Below the pieces are notes generated by a model. That model did not search any database, was not told where the DNA came from, and saw nothing but the letters and a program-made list of their open reading frames with translations. The position numbers were made by a program, and so were the translations under genes. Of a stretch of DNA of 64,000 nt, positions 11,995 through 23,017 are shown piece after piece (positions within the stretch are counted from its first letter, which is position 1; every line of letters starts with the position of its first letter). The stretch comes from Simmondsia chinensis (Eukaryota; Streptophyta; Magnoliopsida; Caryophyllales; Simmondsiaceae): assembly GCA_018398585.1 (NCBI GenBank), contig JAGTTD010000007.1, positions 33,756,911 to 33,820,910 on the forward strand, written 5' to 3'.

Positions 11995-12750
11995 TGTTGG
12001 AAATATTTTCCATAATATACATTAAATAACTATTTTACATGAACAAAATTACATCAATCAAACATAAATAATACAATATCATAATGGGATAAAACATAGT
12101 ATATGAATTTTATCAAAACAAGAACTGACAATTCAGTACAAACATCAACGGCATAAGTAAAATAAATTGAATAGAGAAAGTTTAGAGAAAATGTATCTTT
12201 GTTGGGTTGAGGCATGCAAAATGCGCTCTCCTTAGAAAGGAAATGCCCCTCTTGCACGAGTCTGATTTTTCAATTAACTGCGCTCCTTTCTTAGGATTCA
12301 ACAACCAGTCGGACCTCAATTTTGTGCAGCAATAAAAGATCCCCGAACCTCGATTACCATTACTAACGATTTGTTAGAGGGAAGTGAATATAGAAAAGCA
12401 AGTTTCTGTTTTTCTCTTATAATCCTTTTCATCCTACACCGTAACCCCTTTTTATATGAGGAAAAATTAAATTATTAATTAAAATTTAAAAACGGAAAAA
12501 TTCCTAAAAGGTGGGGTTGTTAGCTAATATATTGGCATCAAATAGTTGCAGCAGTTTTGACTTTTCAAACTCCCATTAAACCCCTTATTTCATGCAAAGA
12601 ATATCTTCTTATCAATTTTAATTTTATTTTAAACTCATATAAAATATAAGATATAATTATATATATATATACATATATAAAATAAAAGTTATATGTATGA
12701 AAGTATAAAAAATTTTTTTAAATCAACAAAAATGTTTTATTTTTCCAACA
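11995..12750 (-). repeat. 5' LTR of the outer element
   Basis: 756 bp, TGTTGG..CCAACA, followed by the target duplication GAAAA at 12751-12755. Pairs with 2149-2910. Confidence 0.92.
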
Positions 12751-12755
12751 GAAAA

Positions 12756-13813
12756 ATATTAAGATGCTGAATCGGATAAACTTATGTTTTAAAACAAGGG
12801 TTTTTTTTTTTTTTTTTTTTTTTTTGTAGCATTCGTCTTAAGAGTTATTTGCATTTTTCATGCTTATATGACGTTGCTTTTTGATTCATAGTTTTTTTCT
12901 TTTTTTTTTTAAAATCAAAAGGTAGGTGTCAAAAATAATATTTTTCTGTTTTATGATTTTTTGCTTTCCAAATGTTTTCATAGTTGAATAGAAAATGAAA
13001 ACAAAAAACGTTTTGCATGCCTGACTTTAGTTTTTCAAAAATTAGAACTTGTAAATAAAAAACGATATAAAAAAAATCCTCGTCTTTCTCTTATCTTTCT
13101 TAGTTTAGGTATAAATTTATCTAGTATGCTTAAAAGCCTTCTTTCACCAATGTGAGCCCTTTAGGTCATTTAGAGAAAATTTTTTCCTACCACTCACCAC
13201 GAATTCTAATCCAACAATACTTAACTATTTTATAAAGTCACAAATTTCTCCCCTGCTCGTCTCTTATATCCCAAATAGCCACACAGAAAAAAAAAAGTTA
13301 AAAAAATCCAAAAAAATAAAACAGAAATAACCTACTAAAATAATATTGAATCATGTTTCTTATGTGTGATTAATTTATTTTCTTGAATGCTTAAACACTA
13401 AAAGTTGAGAAAGAGAGTACTACTAGCAAACCATAATTGACCCTTAATAAGAAAACTTTAAAATCACATAAATTGCACTGAACAAAAGAACCTACTAAAT
13501 TATTATATTGACTCATGTTTCTTACACGTGATTAATTTATTTTCATGCAACGGTGGTTGCTTAAACACTAAAAGTTGAGAAAGGTTAATCTACCTTTAAC
13601 ATAAACTTTAAAAATAACATAATTTACAAAATAAAACGATCTGCCATATACTTGATTAATTTAACTTTCATGTATTATTTTACAAAATAAAACGATCAAC
13701 CATATATTTGATTAATTTAACTTTCATGCATTATTTATCTGAGTCGTCACTTAACATTATATTATTCTTTTATCATAACTGCAAATTCTCCATATATTGT
13801 ACGTTGTGAGCTA
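12756..13813. repeat. AT-rich spacer with local duplications
   Basis: No gene. Contains a T-run at about 12808-12826 and small tandem or near-tandem duplications: the block around TGATTAATTTATTTTC..CACTAAAAGTTGAGAAAG occurs at ~13365-13412 and ~13530-13584, and a ~60-bp unit (TTTACAAAATAAAACGATC..ACTTTCATG) occurs at ~13622-13676 and ~13679-13733. Confidence 0.6.
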
Positions 13814-14935
13814 TCTATCTTATATATTAAGTAGAAGTTAGTCATTCACCCAAATTTTTTAAAAACCTCATGCAAGCATTCTAGAGGTGTGGTTTATTGT
13901 TTTTCAAATATTTCAAAGAAGGAAAAATAAAATATCAAATCTATCTTATATCTAATCTAATCTAGATCTAATATAATCTAACATGATCTAATATACCCAT
14001 TATAATCTGCTCGCTCAATTTTTTCTTTACCAGCTTTATATCTTTTTGTTCATCATTAGCTCCAAACCATTGTTTTCATACACTTTTTTCTATTTTCAAT
14101 TCTAATTTTTTTTCTTATATTAACTTTTTGCTTTGCCATGGATGTCAAGTCTGAGCTTGATGGATTTTATGACTCATAACCAATGACTATACAATATAAA
14201 AGAGGTTAGTAGTTTCTTTTAAAATATCCCTCTAACTTATGTATATTTTTGTTCAAGTGTTATCATAGCAAATATAATGTTTATGCGCAATACTAGATCT
14301 TCTTTTCTTTCGCTTTATTTAATTTTTTTAAAATTTCGTTGTATTCTTCTTTTAGTGTGATTTTTCAAATAATTTTAGTAAAAATAATTTGAGTATAGAT
14401 AATTATTTAGTTCTTCAATTTAAATTTTAAATCTACTACTAACATAATAAATACTATTAGACTAAAAATTTATATATTCTTGTTGAGTATAGATGATTAT
14501 TTAACATTTTTATTTTTAAATTAAACTAACGAAACATATTTTTAGATAAAGGTTTTGTATATATTTAAAAATTAAATAATTATTAAAATATTGTATGTTG
14601 TGAGCTATATTATATTTAAGTGATGTTATCTTTGATGATAGAATTAACTGGAGTCTCTCTAATTAGAAGTTTTTCTCCCAAAAGCCTCCATTTTTTTATC
14701 CTTAAATTTTTAGGCTATAACTTGACCTCCCCTTCCCCATGCATATCTGTATCTATACAAGATATTTAAATTATGATAACATCAACTATTTTTTTTAATT
14801 TAAGGGTACATAAATTATTACACAAGCAAATTCTGTTTTTTTATATATGTTAATAATATAATTTATAAATCATAATATATAAATATAATTATTTAAAACT
14901 TAATCATACAATGTGCATTGCATGGGAAACTCTAG
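13814..14935 (+). mobile_element. Probable non-autonomous Helitron
   Basis: The left end A|TCTATCTTATATATTAAG fits the TC-starting 5' end of plant Helitrons. The right end GTGCATTGCATGGGAAACTCTAG|T has a GC-rich short dyad followed by the CTAG terminus and a flanking T, as in Helitrons (insertion between A and T, no target duplication). The inside is AT-rich with no Rep/helicase homology. A short frame at ~14139 (MDVKSELDGF) followed by a GT donor-like site might be a captured gene scrap. The flank GTTGTGAGCTAT at ~13803 recurs inside at ~14598, which is odd and leaves the left end uncertain. Confidence 0.5.
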
Positions 14936-16837
14936 TTTGTAATTAAATCAAAAGGTAATTTTAATGGGGTTTGCAATGCTTTAATTATTTTTATGGGTTA
15001 ATTTTAACTTTTTGTTGTTGCATTGGATGATTGGATTCTAAATTCGTAGAATTTGATAATTTGCTAGTCTTACACTATTTGATAATTGGATTCTAAATTC
15101 GTAGAAGAGGAAGTACCACTTTATATACCTATGGAGCTACTCCACCTATTGCCAATTGATTTTGGGATGGAACCTCTTTTGATATGTAACATTATCTTTC
15201 TATAATTTGTTAGTTTTACACTATTTGAAATTGATGATACTGAGAATAAGAATTATAGTAAAACTAGGATATTAGGATTACAAATAGAGATGCTAGTTTT
15301 ATTTCATCATATCAATACTTATAATTGTAGTTTAACAAGGACATCGCCACTATAAATTAAGGGTCACATATCAATATATCATTGTACAATTATTCATTTA
15401 TTTCTCAATACTTTTTGATTAATAAACCTGTAGCAAGTCATATTTGTGCAACGCAATGTGGAGTCGGATAATCTTTTGTATAATCTTGTACTTAGTTTTT
15501 TTTTGTCCAAATCTCATCAGTTCCTCACACGAAGCAGGTAAACAATTATGTCGAGCTGGATAATCTTTTACATTGCAGTATACTTAAACTTTTTGTGTCT
15601 AGCTCTCATCAATTCCTCCAATGAAGCAGGTAAACAATTATGGATACAACATAAAACCATGGATGTCAAGCTGTGTTAGGCTGCCTTGAAAAGTCACTCG
15701 AGCACGGCTTTTTGAGCGAAAGCAATTGGTTGAGATGATGATGGCTAAGTACAATGCATGGAGCACAACACAGTGGTACGTAGCAGTGGACGAGCACTTT
15801 GAGTTATTGGCCAAGTTGGGAGAATGGTCGTGGTTGGGGATACGGGTTGTTTATCTTTTGATGATGGGTATTTTAGTGTTATGTCATAGACATGACAATC
15901 TTTGTTTGTTATTGATATGAAACTATTAGGATAAATTGTGTTATTGTTGGTGATGATAGATAGAGCTCACAATTGTAATGTAACAGAAGATATAAAATAT
16001 ACGAGGATGTTAGACATTGAAGAAATATGATGTCGTATGTATCTTTCAGTATCCTAATTATCTTAGTTAACACTTTTTTTTATTTTTCTGATTTTTTGGG
16101 AAGGATAGTATATTCTCTTCTACTTTCGGCATGTATTTTGTTTTTTGGTACATACATGCCACTTAGTTAATTATATATAAATGATATACTTTTAAACAGA
16201 GAGTTATGTACTCCGTTGGTTTCTAGTATTTATATTTTCTTAAAAAAATTGGTAAGGTTATGTTACACCAATTGAAGGTGTAACCTAGATTAGGGTTTGG
16301 GTTGTGAGTTAGAGTGAGATGAGAGAGAGAAATAGAAGAAGGGGATGAGAAATTAGAGAAAGAGATGATAAGATATTTGTTTTGTCATTAGTCTCTAATG
16401 AAGGGATTACACCTCCTTTTATACTACCAAAAATAAGAGGCCTAAAATACTAAGTATATTATTACTAGGTACATTATTATACATAATAGGTTATTACAAT
16501 TGGTGGGGGAAAAGTGCCTTAAACCTGAGATTTCAAGGATGGCTTAAAGCATCTTCAACCACTGGGGCACAAGAGTGTTGGGCAGTTTCTAATATTTATA
16601 TATCTATTGAAATTATTTCCCAATTTTTGTTTAAATGAATCTCTTATGTTTTTTATGATAAAAATTACCCCTTATATTTTGATCTTTAAATAGTGGGTGC
16701 TAGTTAACACTAGAAACTAGTTTAGTTATAATATAAAAGATTATGTTAAATAAAAAATAAAAAATAATATTTCAAAAGAGCCAGGCGCAACGGCTCTCAA
16801 ATTTTTTTAAAAAAAATATATATATATATTTTTTTGT
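14936..16837. other. AT-rich spacer with small duplications and a possible LTR remnant
   Basis: No supported gene. TTGGATTCTAAATTCGTAGAA occurs twice (15030s and 15080s). A ~90-bp tandem duplication (GATAATCTTTT..TCTCATCA..GAAGCAGGTAAACAATTATG) spans ~15460-15640. 16259-16498 starts TGTTACACC and ends TTATTACA, with a transcript-leader-like middle, and could be a solo or partial LTR; no target duplication was found. Confidence 0.5.
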
Positions 16838-16847
16838 ATAAATACTT
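16838..16847 (+). promoter_or_regulatory. Putative TATA box of the hAT element
   Basis: GTATAAATAC about 270 bp upstream of the first transposase ATG, followed by a pyrimidine-rich leader, as in plant hAT genes. Confidence 0.4.
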
Positions 16848-17111
16848 AATCCTCCCCAACCCATTTCCTCACCAAATCTTCAATCCTCTCTTCTCTCTCT
16901 ATACATTCATCATCTTCCATCTTCTTTAACTTTGCTAATTGTAAAATTGTGCTCTAAAGTTCGAAGTTCGTAAAGTGTTTGGCTGAAGTTCGAATTTCAT
17001 TGTTCTTTCGTTTCGATAATTTTAGTATCGCAATTTTATTTGATTCGTATTTTTAGTTATTTAATTTGTATTACTACTTGCATTTTATAAATACTAATCA
17101 CTTATAATAAT

Positions 17112-19290
17112 ATGGCACACAACTCTTCATCATCCTCTGGGGCCGGTCGTGCTACTTCTAGCTCTTCTCGACCACCCAGAATCCCTAAAAGGAGTAGAAT
17201 TATTATACTTAATACGGAAGAACGAGCTTTTATACAACCAGACACATCACCCCTATACACTGATGATAGCATAGATTGTGACTTTTCACAACAACAAGAT
17301 TATCATGGGTCGGGTGGTGGGGTTGGAGACTCACAAACTGATGAGAAACCCACGCCCACCCTAAAAGTAGTACCTCTACTAGTAGGCGTAGAACTAGTGG
17401 GGTATGGAATCACTTTACTCTTAATAGGACAACTAATAAAGCAACTTGTAAATTATGTGACCATCTAGGACTTTTAGCCATCAACCTGGCAGTGGGATAG
17501 GCACATTAAGCATACATATATTTAGGTGCCATCCCGAGCAATGCCCAAATAAGAGCCAACAACGTCTAGTACAGCAAGTAACCGGTGCACTTGCTAATTT
17601 TAGATTCTTTCAAGAGAGCAACCGATAGGGGCTAACTAAATATATAATTTTGGGTGAAAGGCCTGTCAATGGCTGCGAAAACCCATATTTCGTCGACTAC
17701 CTCCAACAATAGGTGAACCCCGTCATTGTGAGGGTTCCTCGAAACACTGTAAAGCGGGACGCTTTTACGTTGTACCACAGTATGAAAGCTGGGGTTTTAA
17801 CACTTTTTGAGACGAACACGAGCATATTCTCGTTGACGTTGGGCATATGGAAGTCGAAACCCGGCCAACCTTATATGTGCATAACGGCACACTGGATCGA
17901 TGACTCCTACATCCTCCAAAAGAGAATAATTCATTTTGGTATTTCGATTGTCCCCACACTGCTGAGATAATTACGGGTGCGATTATGTCGGCAGTTCGCG
18001 ACTGGGGTATATAGCGCTGTATCTTCAGTATTACGTTCGACAATGCTACCAACAACGCTGCATCCGTTACACATTTAATTAGGCACATGAGACCCATGTT
18101 AAGTGGGAAGTGTTTTCATATTCGTTGCATTTGTCACATTTTGCATTTAATGGTAATTGATGGTTTAGAGCTTATAAACGCATCCCTTACCACCTGAAGA
18201 TCTGTAATAATATCTGTTAAATCATCCGGCACTAGAAAAAAAAAGATTTAGAAATTTATGTAGGTTGCATGGCATAGAATATAAACAATTCAAATTAGAC
18301 TCCCAAACTAGGTGGTCGTCTACGGTAGAAATGTTAGCGCGCATTCTACCATATAAAGACATTCTAATGGAATTCGCACAGGACAATCGTACAGAATGGA
18401 GCGATTACAACCTGGACGGTATACATTGGGAGACAATAAATGAAATTTGTAAATTTTTTTGCATGTTTAAAAAGGCCACGACATTTTTTTCGGGTTGCTA
18501 CTATCCAACCATGCCTCAAGCAATATCAAGATTTCTTGATATTGTAAATTGCATGGCGGGTAATGAATCAAATCCCATTTTATTCGAAGCGATTAAGGCA
18601 ATGAAAAAAAAGTTTGCTAAATATTACTCTAAACTACCTCTTATATACTGCTTAGCAACTATTTTAGATCCTCGTTGTAAACACGGGGGTTTAAACTTGT
18701 TTTGCCAATATTTTTTCAAATATTTGTATCATAGTCGCAATATCGACATTGCCAAAGTCGATAACGACTTGCATAGTTTATTTTCCCAATATTCCCGAAA
18801 ATTAGCGTCCAATAATCCATATCCTAGTACTGCTACAGTAGGATCTTCCATATCTAGTGGAAGTAGTTCACACACGTCATATTCGTCGAAGCTGTTGGAG
18901 CAATTTACGTCCATAGTAGCCCCCAGCGAGATTATTATTTGCTGACACCGTTGGTTCATAATTTCGGGCCGCCGGCCAACCCGCATTTTGACCTTTTATA
19001 ATGGTGGAACACAAACCAAGCCCAGTATCCCGTGCTTTCCACCATGGCAAGTGATATACTAAGTTGTCCGGTGTCTTCAGTAGCATCGGAGTGTGCTTTC
19101 AGTCATGGGGGCAGGTTGCTTGGAACGAAGAGGGCGAAGCTATCGCCGTCAAGCTTGGAGATTTTCATGTGCTTGAAGGATTGGCTGTTAGCTGAGGCAA
19201 GGAATCAACAGAGAATGAAGTTGGATTCATCGAGCGATGAAGAAGACGATCGCACCACTGATACGTCAAGCGATGGCATAGCAACCCTCC
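17112..19290 (+). pseudogene. hAT-family transposase (RICESLEEPER-like), decayed
   Basis: Starts with a Ser-rich N terminus at 17112. A BED zinc finger follows in a shifted frame (~17390-17465: SGVWNHFTLN..ATCKLCDHLG). The catalytic middle (~17680-18260) is only readable through many stops, including a DNATNN block at ~18040 and a CICHILHLMV block at ~18130. 18265-18945 is open and has QTRWSST, the FF/CF..ATTFFSG and ATILDPRCK regions typical of these transposases. The C-terminal hATC dimerisation motif (DILSCPVSSVASECAFS, GGR, AKLSP) lies in another frame at 19032-19240. At least four frame breaks; not functional. Confidence 0.88.
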
Positions 19291-19689
19291 ATGCGATTAA
19301 TATCAACACTTTTGTATGTCAATTATTTACTTTTAAATATTTACATCAAAAGACGGCCGCATCCTCCATACGTCAAACTTTGTATTTTTTTTATAAACAA
19401 ATTTGTACTTTTAAATATCAGGCTCCAACTGCGTTGTATTTGTACTTGTTACATTATTATTTTATCATTATTTTTTTGGATAAGATATTTATCATTATTT
19501 ACTATTACTTATTGTATATTTTATTTTATTATATATATTTAGCATTATTTTTTTTAAACATGTATATTTAGCATTATTAGTGCTTGAAAAAAAATGTATT
19601 TGTATCTCATATTATTTATTAATGAATTATAATAATTTTAGTACAAAACGACTTTATATTATTTAAATTTTGCTTTTTTTTTAAGCTAG

Positions 19690-19850
19690 GAAGCGGGCCA
19701 ACCGGGGCCCACCCTGCCCTGCCCGCACTGTAGCGGGCCCGGGCCAGGGGCCTGGCCTGTCCCTGGAGGCCTCCAGGCCCGGCCCCGGCCCCGGCCCCGG
19801 CCCAGGCCCAGGCCCAGTCCCGGCTCGACCCGGCCTGTGGCCACGCCTTT
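19690..19850. repeat. GC-rich GGCCC repeats, likely 3' subterminal part of the hAT element
   Basis: Repeated GGCCC/GGGCC words directly downstream of the transposase, a pattern common in subterminal regions of plant hAT elements. The block ends CCTGTGGCCACGCCT, whose reverse complement AGGCGTGGCCACAGG resembles a hAT terminal inverted repeat. No matching 5' end was found upstream of 17112, so the element is probably truncated. Confidence 0.5.
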
Positions 19851-20340
19851 CTCTCTCTGCGTCTCAATCTGTTCCGGAGCACCACCACCGATAACTACCT
19901 CTGCTCTTTCTTCCACCGCCGAGCCCCCTACCAACAACCACCGCACTCAGCGCTGCTTCCTTCGTCGTTCTCAAAGACCACAGATCTTCGACCCACTTTC
20001 GAGGCTTCTCTGACGCTAGGACCACCGTCGCCGTTTTCATAGTCACTTCTCAGGCGCCGCTCCACCACTGCACCACCGCCGGACTCTGACTGACGCTCAC
20101 TATTCACCGATTTGCTCGGGAACCACCAGATCTGGCACCCAGGTAACCCGATCTAGTCTTTTTCTTTTCTGTTAACCACCACGCGCCACCACAAGCGCCG
20201 CCACGTACCGCCCCATTTTTTCCTCTGGCGCCTTTAAACACTTGCCGCCTTTAAACACCGACGAACACTTCGCCTGAACAGGAACACCGGCCACCAGTCC
20301 TTTCCTCCCACTCTAACTGCTATTTCTCTGATTTAGGTTA
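19851..20340. other. C-rich non-coding segment of unknown origin
   Basis: Rich in CCACC/CGCCG words, unlike the AT-rich surroundings. Resembles the C-rich leader of the RTE LINE at 59819-60480 in composition and in a CCAGGTAA-type sequence near its end (~20140). May be a LINE leader relic or an old gene 5' end. No intact frame. Confidence 0.4.
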
Positions 20341-20373
20341 CACCAGGGGCTCTAGTACCGGTTGTTAGGACCA

Positions 20374-20411
20374 ATAACAACCCAGTGCCTCAAGGGCTCT
20401 CACATAACCAA
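20374..20411 (-). mobile_element. 38-bp retroposon scrap (RTE/SINE tail)
   Basis: ATAACAACCCAGTGCCTCAAGG..: the last bases of the RTE/SINE tail in reverse. Flanked by the direct repeat TTGTTAGGACCA at 20362-20373 and 20412-20423, the target duplication. An extremely 5'-truncated insertion. Confidence 0.75.
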
Positions 20412-20412
20412 T

Positions 20413-20900
20413 TGTTAGGACCATTCATGAATTTACTGAACCACAAATCGAAAGTAGCAAACACAAATTGAAAGGAAATGGCGGAAAAATTAGATACCGG
20501 AATTTACGTGGTTCAACCAAAGCCTACATCCATGGAGGGGGAACAACAATATTTGCTATTAAACGAGGATTACAATATTTGTTCTCACTTTGTTCACTTT
20601 TTACACTAGCCAAGAGTGTCTACTAATAGAACTTTTACAATTGGAACTGCTAGAAGCTCAAGAGTCATGCCATAAACACAGGCTCTAATAAATCCGGCTA
20701 ATGATTATTACGGTTACCGGTGACGAACAGTCTCCACACTTAACAGACCGGAGGGAGGCAGGCGGTGGCGGAGCAGAGGAAGAAGGAAAGATGATATGTG
20801 TCTACATTAGGTATATGAATTTAAAGTAATATGATAGTATAAGTGGTCGAGCAGGCCAGGCTTGGACGAGGGCAATTTTTATATATAGTATTGCAAATTA
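20413..20900. repeat. Possible LTR remnant
   Basis: Begins TGTTAGGACCATTC and contains a block (~20510-20560) reading TTTACGTGGTTCAACC..CATCCATGG, familiar from plant copia LTRs. No second LTR or primer site seen. Calls beyond 'LTR-like' are not supported. Confidence 0.35.
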
Positions 20901-20919
20901 TACAAAGAAATAAACTTAA

Positions 20920-21512
20920 AGGGTTATTTGCACTACCCATCAGGGCCTGATATTAGTGTTAGGAGGCAAGTGAGGATACATAGTGTTACTTTAAGCCAAA
21001 AGATCTAGAGTTTGATTCCTCCTTTAAACCTTTCCTTGAGAAATCCTTGATTTAACTAGCTTCTGTGGTGTGTGGGTCGCCGCATGAGCGGAGTTTACTA
21101 GGTAACCGGGTTTCTCATTAGCAAAAAAATGGTTATTTGCAGTAGAGGTCCATATACTTTGCTCATTATATCAATTTAGTCATTGTACTTTTAATTTGGT
21201 CAATTTAGTCCCTCTATTATCTATATTGTGTCAATTTAGTCCTATGATTAAATTAAAGTTAGGTTAACGATGAAATCCTTAACGGTACAATCATATTAGA
21301 TGCAAGTACCATTATAAATCCACCCATTGACTTAATTTAACCTAACTTGTTGTCGAATCATTAAAAATTTCATCAAAAAACCTAGCGTAAGTTTACTGCA
21401 AGACTAAATTGCCATAATATAAATAATAGAGAGACTAAATTAATATAATTAAAAATATAATGATTAAATTGATACAATGGGCAAAATATAGGTACATATT
21501 TGGCATAAATAA
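20920..21512. mobile_element. Foldback MITE family FB-1, copy A (interrupted by a SINE)
   Basis: Left end GGGTTATTTGCACTA at 20920; after the nested SINE (20936-21130) the element resumes and ends ..CATAAATAACA at ~21511. The two halves are inverted copies: TCAATTTAGTCC words on the left, GGACTAAATTGA-like words on the right. Shares the central part (ACGGTACAATCATATTAGATGCAAG-type) with four other copies here. No coding capacity. Confidence 0.75.
20936..21130 (+). mobile_element. tRNA-type SINE with poly(A) end, nested in FB-1 copy A
   Basis: 195-bp insert flanked by a 14-bp target duplication GGTTATTTGCA[C/G]TA (20922-20935 and 21131-21144). Ends in A7 plus T. A box B-like AGAGTTTGATTCC lies at about 21009-21021. 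It is unrelated to the RTE-tailed SINEs, because its 3' end is A-rich and would use an L1-type partner. Confidence 0.75.
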
Positions 21513-21817
21513 CAATTGAAAGACTGATGTACGCCACAACAAGAAAATGGCGATGCCGCCATGTTTACTAGGGTAATGTATCGCCGATTTCGCCTAGCTA
21601 GGGTTTTTCTGCCAAACTCGTTTGTTTGTTACTGAAGAAAGCTTGGGTCTTGATGTTATTGATGTTGGTTTTGGGGCTTTTTTCAATGCTAATCCAACCC
21701 TTTTACCATTCCCATTAGCCCAATTCATGTAAGTTCCCTTTGCAATTTGCAATCTCATTGATTCTCTTTTGGATAAATTTGACTTGCTATTTTGGAATTT
21801 TGAGTACTTGGTCTCTT

Positions 21818-22091
21818 TGTTAGAGTATAAAATCAATCTTGGACCTCTACTTATTTGCTTAAGTTTTTGGGAAAGTTGGTTCCTTGATATAGTATTAGAG
21901 CCTTAATGACCAAAAGATCATGAGTTCGAATCCCAATAGTTTTCACTTTCAATATTAACATAATTTAAGTACAAGGTATGAAATGGGCCTGTGCACTCAA
22001 TATCCAAGCTTCAAACTGAATAGCGTTTGCATGAGAGGGCATATTAGAATATAAAAGCAATCTTGAGCTTTTACCCCTTTTTTGACATTCT
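21818..22091 (+). mobile_element. TRIM/SMART-like tiny LTR retrotransposon, locus 1
   Basis: 5' LTR 21818-21889 (TGTTAGAGTATAAAATC..GGTTCCTTGATA), then a mutated tRNA-Met primer site TAGTATTAGAGCC (21890-21902), a short non-coding interior, a purine tract near 22031-22040 and a partial 3' LTR (TATTAGAATATAAAAGCAATC, to ~22091). Same family as 37740-38030 and 42071-42569. No protein; it must be moved in trans. Confidence 0.75.
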
Positions 22092-23017
22092 CAGTCCTTA
22101 TAGCATGGCATGCTTGATGAGTTTCAAGGAACAGTGTAAGAGAGCTGCTTATAATTTTTAGAATTTATGGAAGCTTTTTAAATTTTATGCTAATTTAATC
22201 TATTCTCGCAATTGAGCATGTTGTGTGAAATTCAGAGGGTATGTTTGCTGATGCTGCATTTGTTTAGATGAGAAACATTTTTCCTACATAAAATTGTTGT
22301 TCACGAAATATTTTCAACTAAAAATATTGTCTTTAAAATTTGTATTTTTAGCTGAAGAGAATGGTTTAATTCTACAAATTTGTATGAGATTAATGCTTGG
22401 TGAAGTTGTGGTTTGAGTATGTGACATGAGATTACCACAAACAAATGTTTCCCCTCAATGAAAGAAAAATATTTTCCTTTGTGTAGAGGGGAAGTTAATT
22501 TACCCCTGCTGGAAAAAAAATTTATTTTATTTAATTGTGATTATTGTTATGAAGTTATGCAAGGAAACAATAGGGTTAAAATGGAAAAGGTTTTTCGTCA
22601 AAACAAATGAAGCCTAAGATTGCAATGTTAGCTCTGATATCCATTCTAAATCGCAATATCTACGCACACCACAACCCTAAATCAAAACAACAAACACATA
22701 GTAGATTTTGATTCTTTCACTATTATTTTTAACTGATTAGAAAGTTGGAACTTCTATGATAAGAATTAGAAACTCTTTCTATTGGTTCACATACTAATGT
22801 CTATAATAACACATTGAAGGAGAAATTTTGGTACCTTGAGGACTTTCAATTTATCACCCATTGTTTTTTGGGTTTTTCGATCCACAGATCAATCAACACT
22901 GCCCCCATGCCCAGCTACTGTTGTCTTGCTGATGATTTTTGACAATTCTTGGAACCTTGATTTGAACTACAGGATTAATGCTGTTTTTGATCCTTATCGG
23001 CATCTTGTAAAACTAAG
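22092..23017. other. Upstream region of LIP2P, no other gene seen
   Basis: AT-rich. An antisense primer-site-like word (TAGCTCTGATATCC, ~22630) hints at another degraded LTR element. The last ~150 bp (to 23017) probably hold the LIP2P 5' leader. No clear TATA box was assigned. Confidence 0.5.

Larger units (their letters stand above)
2149..12750 (-). mobile_element. Non-autonomous LTR retrotransposon (LARD-like) hosting a nested copia
   Basis: Two nearly identical direct repeats (2149-2910 and 11995-12750) start TGTTGGAAATATTTTCC and end TTTTTCCAACA. The 5-bp target duplication GAAAA occurs at 2144-2148 and 12751-12755. A polypurine tract (AAGTGGGGGAA, minus strand) abuts the repeat at 2911, which sets the element on the minus strand with its 5' LTR at 11995-12750. 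Without the nested copia the internal part is about 3.8 kb and has no gag or pol homology. This is typical of a large retrotransposon derivative moved in trans. No standard tRNA-Met primer site is seen next to the 5' LTR: the minus strand reads GTCTTAGAAAGGAAAA. Confidence 0.9.

Noticed and set aside
16259..16498. Solo LTR
   Set aside because: TG..CA ends exist but no target duplication, primer site or partner; kept only as a remark in the spacer entry.
17713..17970. Separate 85-codon gene
   Set aside because: Lies within the decayed hAT transposase and only in an alternative frame.
21600..21740. Open stretch reading TEESLGLDVIDVGFGAFFNA
   Set aside because: Looks protein-like but has no ATG in frame, no clear splice borders and no homology I can name; left out of the features.
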